Shown here: in pieces, positions 17,934-26,991 of the stretch | How the letters are laid out: the number at the start of each line of letters is the position of its first letter | Numbering within the stretch: position 1 is the first letter of the stretch | Source: Hyphomicrobiales bacterium | GTDB taxonomy: Bacteria > Pseudomonadota > Alphaproteobacteria > Rhizobiales > Rhizobiaceae | Assembly: GCA_900472675.1 (NCBI GenBank) | Contig: UCJA01000002.1 | Span: 38,025 to 102,024 of the forward strand | Length of the DNA: 64,000 bases | Reading direction: 5' to 3' | Program-made: the position numbers and the translations under genes | The notes under the pieces: model-generated | What the model was told of the DNA's origin: nothing | Seen by the model: the letters and a program-made list of their open reading frames with translations, nothing else | Databases searched by the model: none

Positions 17934-19412
17934 CTAGATGGTTGCAAGTTCCATGACCGAGACATCATTGGCCTCGTCACGGCTCAGGATGCCGGCCTGA
18001 TTGCCCTGGGCGAGCACCATGATCCGGTTCGAAACACCGAGGACTTCCTCGAGATCCGAACTCACCACGATGACGGCGACACCCTGCTTGGCCAGGTTGA
18101 CGATGATATCGTAGATGCCGGCGCGGGCACCGACGTCGATGCCGCGGGTGGGTTCGTCCAGCACCACGACCTTGGGATCGCGCATCAGCCACTTGGCGAT
18201 CACGACCTTCTGCTGGTTACCGCCCGAGAGGTCGGAGGCGTGCTGCTCGGCACGGCCTTTCACGCCGAACTTTGCGACAGCCTTTTCCGCGAAACTGCGC
18301 TTGGCGCGGGAGGAAATCCATTTGCCCGCCAGTTTGTCGAGATTGGCGTAGATGATGTTCTCGCCGATGCGGTGCTCCACGACCAGGCCCTGATCCTTGC
18401 GATCCTCCGGCACCATCACGATGCCCTTGGCGATCGCGTCCTTGGGACTGCGCAGCTTCAGTTCTTCGCCCTCGAGCCTGATGGTGCCGGCGCTGATCGG
18501 GTCGGCGCCAGAGATCGCCCTGACGAGTTCGGTCCGGCCAGCGCCGATCAGCCCGGCGATGCCGAGGATCTCGCCCGCATGAACGTCGAAGGTGACGTTA
18601 CGAAAGGAATCCTCCGCAGAGGTCAGTCCGGAGACCTGAAGCACGGGACGGTCGGTCGGCTGGGGAAGAGCCGGGAACAGGCGATCGAGCGAGCGCCCGA
18701 CCATGCTTTCGACGATTGTGCGAACGGGCGTTGCGCTATCAGCAAATTCCTGGACGCGCTCCCCGTCACGCAGCACGACGATGCGATCGGTGATCCGCTT
18801 GATCTCGTCCATGCGGTGGGAAATGTAGATGATGCCCACGCCTTCCGAGCGCAGCTTCCGGACCTGCTCGAAAAGCGCTTCGGTTTCCGCGCCACCCAGT
18901 GCGGCGGTCGGTTCATCGAGGATCAGCAGTTTTGCGTTCAGCGCCAGCGCCTTGGCAATCTCGATCAGCTGCTGGCTTGCCGTCGAAAGACCGGCCACCT
19001 TTCGACTTGCGGGAATATGCAGGTTCAGCCGCGAAAGCTGCTCCTGAGCGCGGCGAACCATTTGCTTCCGGTCAACCACGCCGTTCTTCATCGGCCAACG
19101 GCCGATGAAGACGTTTTCGGCGATCGAGAGCTGCGGCAGGAGCTGCAGTTCCTGATGGATCAGGACCACGCCCTTGTCGATGGCTTCCCTTGGAGTGGCC
19201 GGGGCATAGGGCTGCCCCAGCCAGGTCATGGATCCTTCGGAAGGCATGCGCGATCCGGCGATGATGCCGGACAGCGTCGATTTGCCGGCACCGTTTTCGC
19301 CAAGCAGAGCGACCACTTCACCCGGATGGACGTCCAGGCTCACGTTCTTGAGCACCTGCAAGGGCCCGTAGCGTTTTGAAATGCCTCTCAGCGACAGAAC
19401 AGGTTCGGTCAC
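17934..19412 (-). CDS. Ribose/galactose-type sugar ABC transporter ATPase (double domain)
   Basis: This 492-residue protein has two fused ABC cassettes, as in RbsA/MglA/XylG. The first has Walker A GENGAGKS, a degenerate signature around LSTASQQLIEIAKAL and Walker B LLILDEPTAALG. The second has GLIGAGRTE in place of Walker A, then LSGGNQQKVVIAKWL and VVLDEPTRGIDVGA. It energises the sugar permease encoded upstream. It lies 29 bases after the binding-protein gene. Confidence 0.95.
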   Translation of the reverse strand: MTEPVLSLRGISKRYGPLQVLKNVSLDVHPGEVVALLGENGAGKSTLSGIIAGSRMPSEGSMTWLGQPYAPATPREAIDKGVVLIHQELQLLPQLSIAENVFIGRWPMKNGVVDRKQMVRRAQEQLSRLNLHIPASRKVAGLSTASQQLIEIAKALALNAKLLILDEPTAALGGAETEALFEQVRKLRSEGVGIIYISHRMDEIKRITDRIVVLRDGERVQEFADSATPVRTIVESMVGRSLDRLFPALPQPTDRPVLQVSGLTSAEDSFRNVTFDVHAGEILGIAGLIGAGRTELVRAISGADPISAGTIRLEGEELKLRSPKDAIAKGIVMVPEDRKDQGLVVEHRIGENIIYANLDKLAGKWISSRAKRSFAEKAVAKFGVKGRAEQHASDLSGGNQQKVVIAKWLMRDPKVVVLDEPTRGIDVGARAGIYDIIVNLAKQGVAVIVVSSDLEEVLGVSNRIMVLAQGNQAGILSRDEANDVSVMELATI

Positions 19413-19441
19413 GGCGTGCCTCCCTTGGGTTCGGCAGAGGA

Positions 19442-20371
19442 TTACGGGTGGTTCGCGATGAAGCCGGCGACATTGTCCTTTGTCGTCAGCGTCGCATCCA
19501 TGAGTTGCACCGGCGGCACTTTTTCGCCAGCGGCCAGCTTCACGGCGTTGGCGACAGCGTCACGGCCCATCTTCTGGGTCTGCTGCGTTGCCGTGACGTC
19601 GAAGACGCCCTTGCCGAGAGCTTCGAGCGCTGCGGTGTCACCATCGAAGCCGCCGAGAACGATCTTCTGCGACGGGTTGGCGACCTTGATCGCCTGGGCT
19701 GCACCGAGCGCCAGAGCGTCGGCCTGCGCGAAGACGATGGAAATGTCCGGATTGGCCTGCAGCATGTTCTGCATGATCTGGAAGCCTTCGTCCTGGCCCC
19801 AGATGTTGGAGTACTGCTCGGCCACGACCTTCACGTCCGGATAGGCCTTCAGGCTTTCAGCACATCCCTTGGAGCGGTCGACTTCCGGCGTGGTGCCCTT
19901 CTGGCCATGGATGATGACCATCTTGCCCTTGCCGCCGGCCTGCTTGAGGATGTAGTCGCAGACGCCCTTGGCGGAGGCAACGGAATCGGTCGCCAGGAAG
20001 GTATCGCCCGGAGCGCCTTCGGCATTGCGGTCGACGTTGACGACCGGCACGCCGGCGTTCTTGGCGAGCTTGACAGGAACGGTGGCAGCGGCGGCACCGG
20101 CCGGGATGTAGATGAGCGCGCCAATGTTCTGGGTCAGAAGATCCTGGATCTGGTTGACCTGCGTCGGTCCGTCGCCCTTGGCATCGACCGTGATGACTTC
20201 GATGCCGCGCTTCTTCGCTTCAGCTTCAACCGACTGCTTGATCTGGTTAAAGAAGTTTGCCTGAAGGTTGGCGACGGCAAGGCCCACCTTCTTGAGTTCG
20301 GCCGCATGGACCGGGCCGAGCGAGAGGCCAAACATGGCCGCCGAGGCGAGCAGAATACGTGTGAGATTCAT
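19442..20371 (-). CDS. Ribose-type periplasmic sugar-binding protein
   Basis: This 309-residue protein has a signal peptide (MNLTRILLASAAMFGLSLGPVHA) and the Peripla_BP_4 (RbsB) fold. Features include a VGLAVANLQANFFNQI opening, a NVDRNAEGAPGDTF ligand-loop region and VVLGGFDGDTAALEAL. ATG at 20371 is chosen because AGGAGGAG precedes it. The ligand should be a sugar or polyol. Its gene is separated from the permease gene by a 125-base region with hairpins, which may raise binding-protein expression. Confidence 0.93.
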   Translation of the reverse strand: MNLTRILLASAAMFGLSLGPVHAAELKKVGLAVANLQANFFNQIKQSVEAEAKKRGIEVITVDAKGDGPTQVNQIQDLLTQNIGALIYIPAGAAAATVPVKLAKNAGVPVVNVDRNAEGAPGDTFLATDSVASAKGVCDYILKQAGGKGKMVIIHGQKGTTPEVDRSKGCAESLKAYPDVKVVAEQYSNIWGQDEGFQIMQNMLQANPDISIVFAQADALALGAAQAIKVANPSQKIVLGGFDGDTAALEALGKGVFDVTATQQTQKMGRDAVANAVKLAAGEKVPPVQLMDATLTTKDNVAGFIANHP

Positions 20372-20398
20372 GGTAGTTCTCCTCCTTGTTAAACCCAA

Positions 20399-20484
20399 CC
20401 CTTGGGGTAATCCTCTACCCCTGGGCCATTGATCCGCTCCAAACCTCTCGGAGGGGAAGTGTGTGCGGTCCCTCCTCAGGACCG
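20399..20484 (-). other. Three consecutive small hairpins between permease and binding-protein genes
   Basis: Within one non-coding stretch there are GGGGTA/TACCCC (20404-20421, extended by CCC/GGG), CCTC-TCG-GAGG (20444-20454) and CGGTCC/GGACCG (20466-20484). They lie in the transcript just before the solute-binding-protein gene. They could act as RNA stabilisers or processing sites that give more binding protein than permease. Confidence 0.45.
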
Positions 20485-20496
20485 AATGAACCGACC

Positions 20497-21477
20497 TCAG
20501 GCCCGGCGACGGCGGATGGTCTCTGCCCCGACGGCGAGGACAATGACGACACCGATGATCACCTGCTGCAGGAATGGCGAGACGTTCAAAAGATTGAGCC
20601 CGTTGCGCAGCACACCGATGATCAGCACCCCGATGAGGGTTCCGCCGATACCACCGGCACCGCCGGACAAAGATGTGCCCCCGATGACGACGGCCGCGAT
20701 CGTGTCGAGCTCGTAGCCGAAGCCGCTGGAGGGCTGGACCGAGTCAAGGCGTGCCGCCAGGACGATGCCGGCAAGGCCCGCAAGGACCGCGCTCACCACA
20801 TAGACCGCGATCGTCACGACCTGGGTGTTGATGCCGGCGAGCCTCGCCACCTCCGGATTGCCGCCGACGGCATAAAGCATCCGGCCCTCGGCGCGAAAAT
20901 GAAGGAAGACCCAGGCGGCCAGAACGACTGCCAGCATCAGGAAGACGGTTGCCGTCAGAATGCCGAAGTGGCGATCGATCGCCAGCATGGTGAACCAGTC
21001 GGGGAAGCCAACGATTTGCTGCCCATCGGTGATCATGTTGGCTACGCCGCGCGCGGCCGACATCATGGCAAGGGTGGCGATGAAGGCCGGCACCCGGAAC
21101 ATGGTCACCAGAAGTCCGACCAGCAGGCCGCTGACCGCCGATGCAGCCAGCGCAAAGACGACGGCGAGCGGCATCGGCATGCCGGCAATGTTTGCCGTCC
21201 AGCCCATCACCATCATCGACAGCGCCAGCACAGATCCCACCGAGAGGTCGATGCCGCCGATCAGGATGACGAAGGTCATCCCGACCGCCATGATGCCGAG
21301 CACGGTGATCTGATCGAGAATATTGAGCCCGTTGCGAAGAGACAGAAACGCGTCCGTGCTGATGCTGAGAAAAATACACAGCACCAGAAGGCCGACCAGC
21401 GGACCTGTCGCTCCGGTTAGCTTGCTAAGCCAGACCCGCGACGGACGGCTCTGTTCGTTGATGTCGAGCGCCACCAT
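20497..21477 (-). CDS. Ribose-type sugar ABC permease
   Basis: This 326-residue membrane protein of the RbsC/BPD_transp_2 family has a typical GGIDLSVGSVLALS segment and GYELDTIAAVVIGGTSLSGG. About eight to ten helices are visible. It is the first gene of the minus-strand operon. GGGAGG precedes three candidate starts (ATG 21480, ATG 21477, GTG 21474); 21477 gives reasonable spacing. The promoter faces the transketolase operon and includes an operator-like site at 21503-21534. Confidence 0.93.
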   Translation of the reverse strand: MVALDINEQSRPSRVWLSKLTGATGPLVGLLVLCIFLSISTDAFLSLRNGLNILDQITVLGIMAVGMTFVILIGGIDLSVGSVLALSMMVMGWTANIAGMPMPLAVVFALAASAVSGLLVGLLVTMFRVPAFIATLAMMSAARGVANMITDGQQIVGFPDWFTMLAIDRHFGILTATVFLMLAVVLAAWVFLHFRAEGRMLYAVGGNPEVARLAGINTQVVTIAVYVVSAVLAGLAGIVLAARLDSVQPSSGFGYELDTIAAVVIGGTSLSGGAGGIGGTLIGVLIIGVLRNGLNLLNVSPFLQQVIIGVVIVLAVGAETIRRRRA

Positions 21478-21502
21478 CATACCTCCCTGAAGCCACGCGG
21501 CA

Positions 21503-21534
21503 GCAATAAACAATCATGCTGGAATATTTATGCA
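21503..21534. promoter_or_regulatory. Operator-like site A (probable SorC-family operator)
   Basis: Read on the minus strand, this site begins TGCATAAATA and ends TTTATTGC, an imperfect inverted repeat. It aligns without gaps to the site at 21641-21672 on the opposite strand, with about 22 of 30 positions identical. It lies just upstream of the permease gene start. Confidence 0.65.
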
Positions 21535-21640
21535 CTGCTTTTTCAAGTTAGTACCAATTCGCTTATGGGCTGTCAACGGTCCTGAAGGGGTGCAGATCCA
21601 ACTGTCTGAAACAAGTTTTGCTTGACTAATGGACGTCTTC

Positions 21641-21672
21641 TGCAAAAATATAACCTCATGCATATTTATTCA
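21641..21672. promoter_or_regulatory. Operator-like site B (probable SorC-family operator)
   Basis: This site begins TGCAAAAATA and ends TATTTATTCA, an inverted repeat of ten-base arms around a 12-base centre. It matches site A (21503-21534) in reverse orientation and touches the ribosome-binding site of the transketolase subunit gene. Binding here would block the plus-strand operon that includes the SorC-type regulator gene itself. Confidence 0.65.
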
Positions 21673-21684
21673 GGAGATCATGAT

Positions 21685-22497
21685 ATGGAGATCGGCGAAC
21701 TGGAGCGGATGGCTCGGCAGATCCGCCTGCGCGACCTTCAGGCGGTCTACGAGGCGGGCGCAGGCCACATCGGCGGGGAGATGTCGGTGATCGACGTGCT
21801 GACCGCGCTGTACTTCCGCGTTCTGCGCCTGTGGCCGGACCAGCCGAAGAACCCGGCCCGCGACCGGTTCGTGCTGTCAAAGGGGCATACCGCCTGCGCG
21901 CTCTATGTGACGCTGGCGAAGCGGGGGTTCATTCCGGAAGAGGAGATCTCGACCTTCCTGAAGCCGTATTCCCGGCTGAACGGCCACCCGAACTGCAACA
22001 AGGTGCCGGGCGTTGAAACCAACACCGGACCTCTGGGTCACGGCCTGCCGGTTGCCGTTGGAATGGCGAAAGCCGCACAGCTCTCCGGCGCCGACTACCA
22101 TACCTATGTCATCACGGGCGATGGGGAGATGCAGGAGGGATCGAACTGGGAGGCCATCATGGCCGCCGCACAGTTCAAGCTGAATAACCTGACGCTGATC
22201 ATCGACCACAACCGCTTCCAGCAGGGCGCTTCGCTTTCCGATACCAACGACATCGCCCCGCTTCGGCCAAAGCTTGAGGCTTTCGGCTGGGAGGTGACGG
22301 AGATCGACGGCAACAAGATGAGCGAGGTGGTTCCGGCACTCGAATTTCGAGGCGACAGACCGCACTGCATCGTCGCGCACACCAACAAGGGCCACGGCAT
22401 TTCCTTCATGCAGGACCGTGTCGACTGGCACCACAAGGTTCCCAACAAGGAACAGTATGAAATCGCAGTCGCAGAACTGTCGGAGGCTTTGTCATGA
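21685..22497 (+). CDS. Transketolase N-terminal (ThDP-binding) subunit
   Basis: This 270-residue protein matches the N-terminal third of transketolase. It has the cofactor-linked histidines (GHIGGEMSVID, SKGHTACALY) and the ThDP motif GDGEMQEGSNWEA followed by IIDHNR. The ATG at 21685 follows AGGAGAT; an ATG 63 bases upstream lacks support. Split transketolases transfer a two-carbon ketol unit. In apulose pathways, paired subunits convert apulose 4-phosphate plus glyceraldehyde 3-phosphate to xylulose 5-phosphate plus DHAP. Its partner gene overlaps by four bases. Confidence 0.9.
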   Translation: MEIGELERMARQIRLRDLQAVYEAGAGHIGGEMSVIDVLTALYFRVLRLWPDQPKNPARDRFVLSKGHTACALYVTLAKRGFIPEEEISTFLKPYSRLNGHPNCNKVPGVETNTGPLGHGLPVAVGMAKAAQLSGADYHTYVITGDGEMQEGSNWEAIMAAAQFKLNNLTLIIDHNRFQQGASLSDTNDIAPLRPKLEAFGWEVTEIDGNKMSEVVPALEFRGDRPHCIVAHTNKGHGISFMQDRVDWHHKVPNKEQYEIAVAELSEALS

Positions 22498-23456
22498 ACG
22501 CGCCCGTCCCATCCCCCAAGCTCTATGACTGCCGCGACGCGTTTGCAGCCACGCTGGAGCGCCTTGCCGCCGAAGACGAGACGATCGTCGCGGTCTGCAA
22601 CGACTCCGTGGGCTCTTCCAAACTTGGCGGCTTCAAGGAGAAGTTTCCGGAGCGGCTGGTCAACGTCGGCATCGCGGAACAGAATATGATCGGTGTCGCA
22701 GCCGGTCTCGCCAACGGCGGCCGGCTCCCTTACGTCTGCGCGGCCGCGCCCTTTCTGACCGGACGTTCGCTCGAGCAGGTCAAGGCGGACATTTCCTATT
22801 CGAACGCCAATGTGAAGCTGGTCGGCATCTCGTCCGGCATGGCCTATGGCGAACTCGGGCCAACCCATCACTCGATCGAGGACTTTGCCTGGATGCGGGT
22901 GCTGCCCAACCTGCCCGTCATCGCGCCCTGCGACCGGATCGAAACGGCAGCCGCCGTCGAATGGGCGGCAAGCTACGCCGGCCCTTGCTTCCTGCGCCTC
23001 TCGCGCGTCGGCGTGCCGGATCTTCTGCCGGAAGGCCACAAGTTCGAACTCGGCAAGGCCAACCTTCTCCGCGAAGGCTCGGATGTCACGCTGATTGCAA
23101 ACGGCACGCTGACGCATCGCATGATGAAGGCGGCAGAGATCCTGGCTGAACGCGGCATCCATGCACGGGTGCTGAACCTTGCCACCGTACGCCCCATCGA
23201 CGAGGCCGCCATTATCGCTGCGGCAAACGAGACGGGTGCGATCGTGACAGCCGAAGAGCATTCGGTTTTCGGCGGACTGGGGTCTGCGGTCGCAGAAGTG
23301 GTCGTCGATCATGCACCCGTTCCGATGAAAAGACTGGGCGTTCCCGGTATCTTTGCACCGACTGGCTCGGCCGAATTCCTGCTGGACGAGTTCGGCATGG
23401 CACCTTCGGCAATCGCAGACGCAGCGGAGGCACTGATCAGGCGCAAGGCAGCCTGA
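22494..23456 (+). CDS. Transketolase C-terminal (pyrimidine-binding) subunit
   Basis: This 320-residue protein has the PYR and C-terminal transketolase domains. VNVGIAEQNMIGVAAGLA contains the Glu that activates the ThDP pyrimidine ring; the C-terminal domain has HARVLNLATVRPIDEAAI. Its ATG overlaps the stop of the N-terminal subunit, so the two form an obligate pair. With the kinase downstream they suggest that a ketose phosphate is split by ketol transfer. Confidence 0.9.
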   Translation: MNAPVPSPKLYDCRDAFAATLERLAAEDETIVAVCNDSVGSSKLGGFKEKFPERLVNVGIAEQNMIGVAAGLANGGRLPYVCAAAPFLTGRSLEQVKADISYSNANVKLVGISSGMAYGELGPTHHSIEDFAWMRVLPNLPVIAPCDRIETAAAVEWAASYAGPCFLRLSRVGVPDLLPEGHKFELGKANLLREGSDVTLIANGTLTHRMMKAAEILAERGIHARVLNLATVRPIDEAAIIAAANETGAIVTAEEHSVFGGLGSAVAEVVVDHAPVPMKRLGVPGIFAPTGSAEFLLDEFGMAPSAIADAAEALIRRKAA

Positions 23457-23518
23457 CAGGCAAGACCCAAGCCGGGGCAGGATACCGCCCCGGCCACGAT
23501 GATGTGGGGAGGAATTTT

Positions 23519-24985
23519 ATGAAGGCCATTCTGGCGATCGACCAGGGCACCACCAATTCGAAGGCTGTCCTGGTTTCCGAGACGGGGGAGATCGTTGCGA
23601 GAGGCTCCGCCTCCGTCGGGATTTCCTACCCCCGGCCCGGCTGGGTGGAGCAGGATCCGCGCCGTATCCACGCCTCCGTCTGCGAAGCGATCGAAGCCTG
23701 CATCAAGGCGGCGCTCGGCGTGAGCATCGAGGCCGTCGCCATCTCCAACCAGCGCGAATCGGTCACTGCCTGGGACGCCGAAACAGGCGAACCTCTGGGA
23801 CCGGTGATCAGCTGGCAGTGCAGACGTACCGCACCCGACTGCGAGCGTCTGACGGCAGAGGGCCATATCGACCGCGTGCAGGGCCTGACAGGACTTCCGC
23901 TCGATCCGATGTTTCCGGGATCGAAATTTCGCTGGCTGCTGGACCGGATCCCGGCCGGGCGGCCGGTCCGCCTCGGCACGATCGACAGCTGGCTGGTGCA
24001 TTGCCTGACCGGCGGGCGCCGGCATGTCTGCGATGCCTCCAACGCAGCCCGAAGTCAGCTTTTCGATCTTCAGGCCCAGGCCTGGAGCGCTGAACTCGGC
24101 GAAATCTTCGGCGTCGACATCGCCCTTCTCCCCGAGGTGCTCGACAGCTCGGGCGACTTCGGCACGACGCTCGGGCTGCCGGGCGTTCCGGACGGCACAC
24201 CAATCCGGGCAGCCATCGGCGACAGCCACGCGGCCCTCTTCGGCCACGGCGCCTTTCACCCGGGCGACGGCAAGGTGACTTTCGGGACGGGATCGTCGGT
24301 GATGACCACCCTGCCGGTCTTCATTGCGCCCCGCAATGGCATCACCACCACCGTTGCCTGGCGCGTCAATGGCACACCGACATTTGCGCTTGAGGGCAAT
24401 ATCCTGGTGTCTGCAGCCAGCCTGCCGTGGATGGTGAGCATTCTCGGCCTCCCCGACGTGGCGGCTCTCATCGACCTTGCGGCCACCGCGGAACCGGGGG
24501 GACCCGGGTTTGTGCCGGCCTTCGTCGGTCTCGGTGCACCCTACTGGGACTCGGACGCCCGCGCGCTCTTCTCCCAAATCGGCTTCAGCACGACGCGCGC
24601 CCAGATGGCCCGGGCCGTCACGGACTCGATCGCCTTCCAGGTCCACGACGTGATCGCCGTGATGAAGGCGCAAAGTGCGAGCGAACTCGGCGCGCTCTAT
24701 GTCGATGGCGGACCGAGCCAGAACACATGGCTGATGCAGCGCGTTGCCGACGTAGTGGATCATGCGGTCATTCAGAGCGATGCTCCCGAAGCCTCTGCCT
24801 TGGGTGCAGCCTATCTGGCAGGCCTGTCTCTCGGCCTTTGGAAGGATCTCGACGAGATCGCCGCCTTGCCGCGCAGCACCCAGGTCATCAACCCGCAGCC
24901 GCTCGAGACGGCTGCTCTTCTGGAAACCTGGAACGATGCCCTTGGCCGCTCGACGTGGCGCACCGCGCACGCTAGAGGTGAATAA
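23519..24985 (+). CDS. FGGY-family carbohydrate kinase
   Basis: This 488-residue kinase of the ASKHA fold has the N-terminal phosphate motif AIDQGTTNSKA, VAISNQRES in the first FGGY domain, the adenosine-loop FGTGSSVMTT and a C-terminal YVDGGPSQN. It is glycerol-kinase-like in length and motifs. Between a split transketolase and a SorC regulator it most likely phosphorylates the ketose made by the SDR enzymes. Apulose kinase is one candidate; erythritol, erythrulose or glycerol kinase cannot be excluded. ATG at 23519 has GGGGAGG upstream. Confidence 0.88.
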   Translation: MKAILAIDQGTTNSKAVLVSETGEIVARGSASVGISYPRPGWVEQDPRRIHASVCEAIEACIKAALGVSIEAVAISNQRESVTAWDAETGEPLGPVISWQCRRTAPDCERLTAEGHIDRVQGLTGLPLDPMFPGSKFRWLLDRIPAGRPVRLGTIDSWLVHCLTGGRRHVCDASNAARSQLFDLQAQAWSAELGEIFGVDIALLPEVLDSSGDFGTTLGLPGVPDGTPIRAAIGDSHAALFGHGAFHPGDGKVTFGTGSSVMTTLPVFIAPRNGITTTVAWRVNGTPTFALEGNILVSAASLPWMVSILGLPDVAALIDLAATAEPGGPGFVPAFVGLGAPYWDSDARALFSQIGFSTTRAQMARAVTDSIAFQVHDVIAVMKAQSASELGALYVDGGPSQNTWLMQRVADVVDHAVIQSDAPEASALGAAYLAGLSLGLWKDLDEIAALPRSTQVINPQPLETAALLETWNDALGRSTWRTAHARGE

Positions 24986-25006
24986 TAATTCGCATCAGGA
25001 TGGACG

Positions 25007-25960
25007 ATGGCCAGACTCAACGAACTTCGCCTGATCTCCAGAGTGGCCCAGATGTACCATATCGAGGGACAGCGACAGGCGGAGATCGCCCAGCACCTGC
25101 GCCTTTCGCAAGCAACGGTCTCGCGCATGCTGAAGCGCGCCGAGGCCGAGGGCATCGTCCGCACGAGCGTCATCCCGCCGGCTGGCACCTATAGCGAGCT
25201 GGAAGCCGCGCTTCGGGCGAAATACCAGCTGCCGGAAGCCATCGTCGTGGAATGCACCGAGGATCGGGATGGTGCGATCATGGTGCGGATCGGCGAGGCC
25301 GCGGCTCATCTGCTGGAGGTGACGCTTGCGCCTGGCGAGATCATCGGGGTTTCGAGCTGGAGCCAGACGATCTTCAAGATGGTCGAGAACATCCACCCTC
25401 AGAAAAGCGCCCAGGTAAAATACGTGGTGCAGACGCTGGGCGGGATGGGAGATCCATCCGTACAGACGCATGCGACGCAGCTTACCACAAGGCTTGCCCG
25501 GCTGACCGGCGCCGAGCCCAAGCTCCTGCCTGTCCAGGGCGTCACGACCTCGCGCGAAGCCAAGCTGCTGATGCAGGCCGACCCTTATGTCCGGGAGACG
25601 ATGGATCTGTTCGGCAGCATCACGCTTGCCATCGTGGGTATCGGGGCCGTCGAACCCTCCGAACTCCTGGCACGATCGGGCAACATCTTCTCCTCCCGCG
25701 AGCTGGCGGATCTTGCCGAGGCAGGCGCCGTCGGCGACATCTCGCTGCGCTTCTTCGACAAGGATGGCAAAGCGGTGAAGACTCCTCTGGACGAGCGGGT
25801 TCTCGGCCTGCCGCTGGAAGACCTCGGGCGGGTCGAACGGGTGCTCGCACTTGCCGGTGGTGCCAAGAAGACGAATGCGATCGCCGGAGCACTGCGCGTC
25901 GGGGTCATCGACATGCTGGTGACCGACAAGTTCACCGCACAGCGATTGATCGATCTCTAG
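25007..25960 (+). CDS. SorC/DeoR-type sugar-binding transcriptional regulator (EryD-like)
   Basis: This 317-residue protein has an N-terminal helix-turn-helix (IEGQRQAEIAQHLRLSQATVSRMLKRA) and a SorC-type sugar-phosphate sensor domain of Rossmann-like fold, with conserved ITLAIVGIGAV and GDISLRFFDKDG. It is the last gene of the plus-strand operon. It is the best candidate to bind the paired 32-bp sites between the divergent operons, repressing both until a phosphorylated intermediate appears. Confidence 0.92.
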   Translation: MARLNELRLISRVAQMYHIEGQRQAEIAQHLRLSQATVSRMLKRAEAEGIVRTSVIPPAGTYSELEAALRAKYQLPEAIVVECTEDRDGAIMVRIGEAAAHLLEVTLAPGEIIGVSSWSQTIFKMVENIHPQKSAQVKYVVQTLGGMGDPSVQTHATQLTTRLARLTGAEPKLLPVQGVTTSREAKLLMQADPYVRETMDLFGSITLAIVGIGAVEPSELLARSGNIFSSRELADLAEAGAVGDISLRFFDKDGKAVKTPLDERVLGLPLEDLGRVERVLALAGGAKKTNAIAGALRVGVIDMLVTDKFTAQRLIDL

Positions 25961-25997
25961 AGGAGCCGGTCCTGCCGAAACCTCGCCAGAACGGCTC

Positions 25998-26894
25998 TCA
26001 TCCCAGATAACCCATCTCGTCGATCACACGCCTCACAAGCCTGCTCATAGCCGTGACCTTCACATCGTCGACCACGGCGCGGGAGGCGATGTACAGCCTT
26101 CCGTTTTCGGCAGGCGGAGATGAGACCACCATGCGCACGCCGCCATCCCGGACATAGCGCTCGGCCATGCGAACGGGCAGAAGTGCCGCGCCCAGACCGC
26201 CCGCGACAAGTTCCGCGATGACGGACACGCTGGTGCACACGTTCATCTGGGCGGGCATCAGCCCGTCCGTGGCGAACCAGCCTGTGATCTGCCGGTACAT
26301 GGCCGAAGGGGCCGGATTGGTGACGACCGGAAGCAGCCACAGGTCGCGCGGCTTGACCGGCTCGGCGATATCCCAGGCCTTGGGCACCACCCATGTGGTC
26401 GGCTGGACGCCGATCGGCACGAGCGACATCTTTTCGTGCCCGATCGGGTTGAGGATCACGGCCATGTCGAGCCGATCCTCCAGGATTGCCGCCTCGAGGT
26501 TGGTGCTCGTCGAGACGTTCCACTCGGGCTTCAGATGCGGATGCTCGATCCGCATGGCCTCCAGCAGGGGAGGCAGGCAGTTGATCGCAAACCCTTCCGC
26601 AAGGCCGACCCGCAGCTGGCCGACCAGGGACTGCGTCGTGTGCTTTTGCCGGATCTCCTCCAGCTCGCCGAGGATGCTGGCAATATGGGGCAGCAGCGCC
26701 TTGCCATCCTCGGTCACCGACAGCCCACGGCCGGTCCGTTCGAACAGATCCTCTCCCAGCACATCCCGGAGCTCCTTGAGGCGCAACGAGACGGTCGGCT
26801 GGGCAAGCTTGAGGTGATCGGCCGCGCGTTGCGCCGATCCCAGCTGGACAGTCCAGTAAAAGGTCTCGAGCTGGGCGATGGTCAGGCGCATCAT
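25998..26894 (-). CDS. LysR-family transcriptional regulator
   Basis: This 298-residue protein has the LysR N-terminal winged helix (ETFYWTVQLGSAQRAADHLKLAQPTVSLRLKELRDVLG) and a two-lobed effector domain. It is divergent from the MFS/enolase-superfamily pair starting at 26992 and likely activates it in response to the imported acid. The 97-base intergenic space is AT-rich and presumably holds T-N11-A sites, but none stands out. Confidence 0.93.
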   Translation of the reverse strand: MMRLTIAQLETFYWTVQLGSAQRAADHLKLAQPTVSLRLKELRDVLGEDLFERTGRGLSVTEDGKALLPHIASILGELEEIRQKHTTQSLVGQLRVGLAEGFAINCLPPLLEAMRIEHPHLKPEWNVSTSTNLEAAILEDRLDMAVILNPIGHEKMSLVPIGVQPTTWVVPKAWDIAEPVKPRDLWLLPVVTNPAPSAMYRQITGWFATDGLMPAQMNVCTSVSVIAELVAGGLGAALLPVRMAERYVRDGGVRMVVSSPPAENGRLYIASRAVVDDVKVTAMSRLVRRVIDEMGYLG

Positions 26895-26991
26895 TTAATT
26901 TTCCGATATCTCGACGTCAGAAAATCAGATTTGATCATGATTTGCAATTATGACTAGGGTGCGCTCTGTTTTTACCTTGGAGGAGGACCCG

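Noticed and set aside
23309..24970. A 553-codon antisense frame across the FGGY kinase
   Set aside because: The opposite strand encodes a complete kinase with all motifs; the antisense translation is low-complexity and lacks any family signature.
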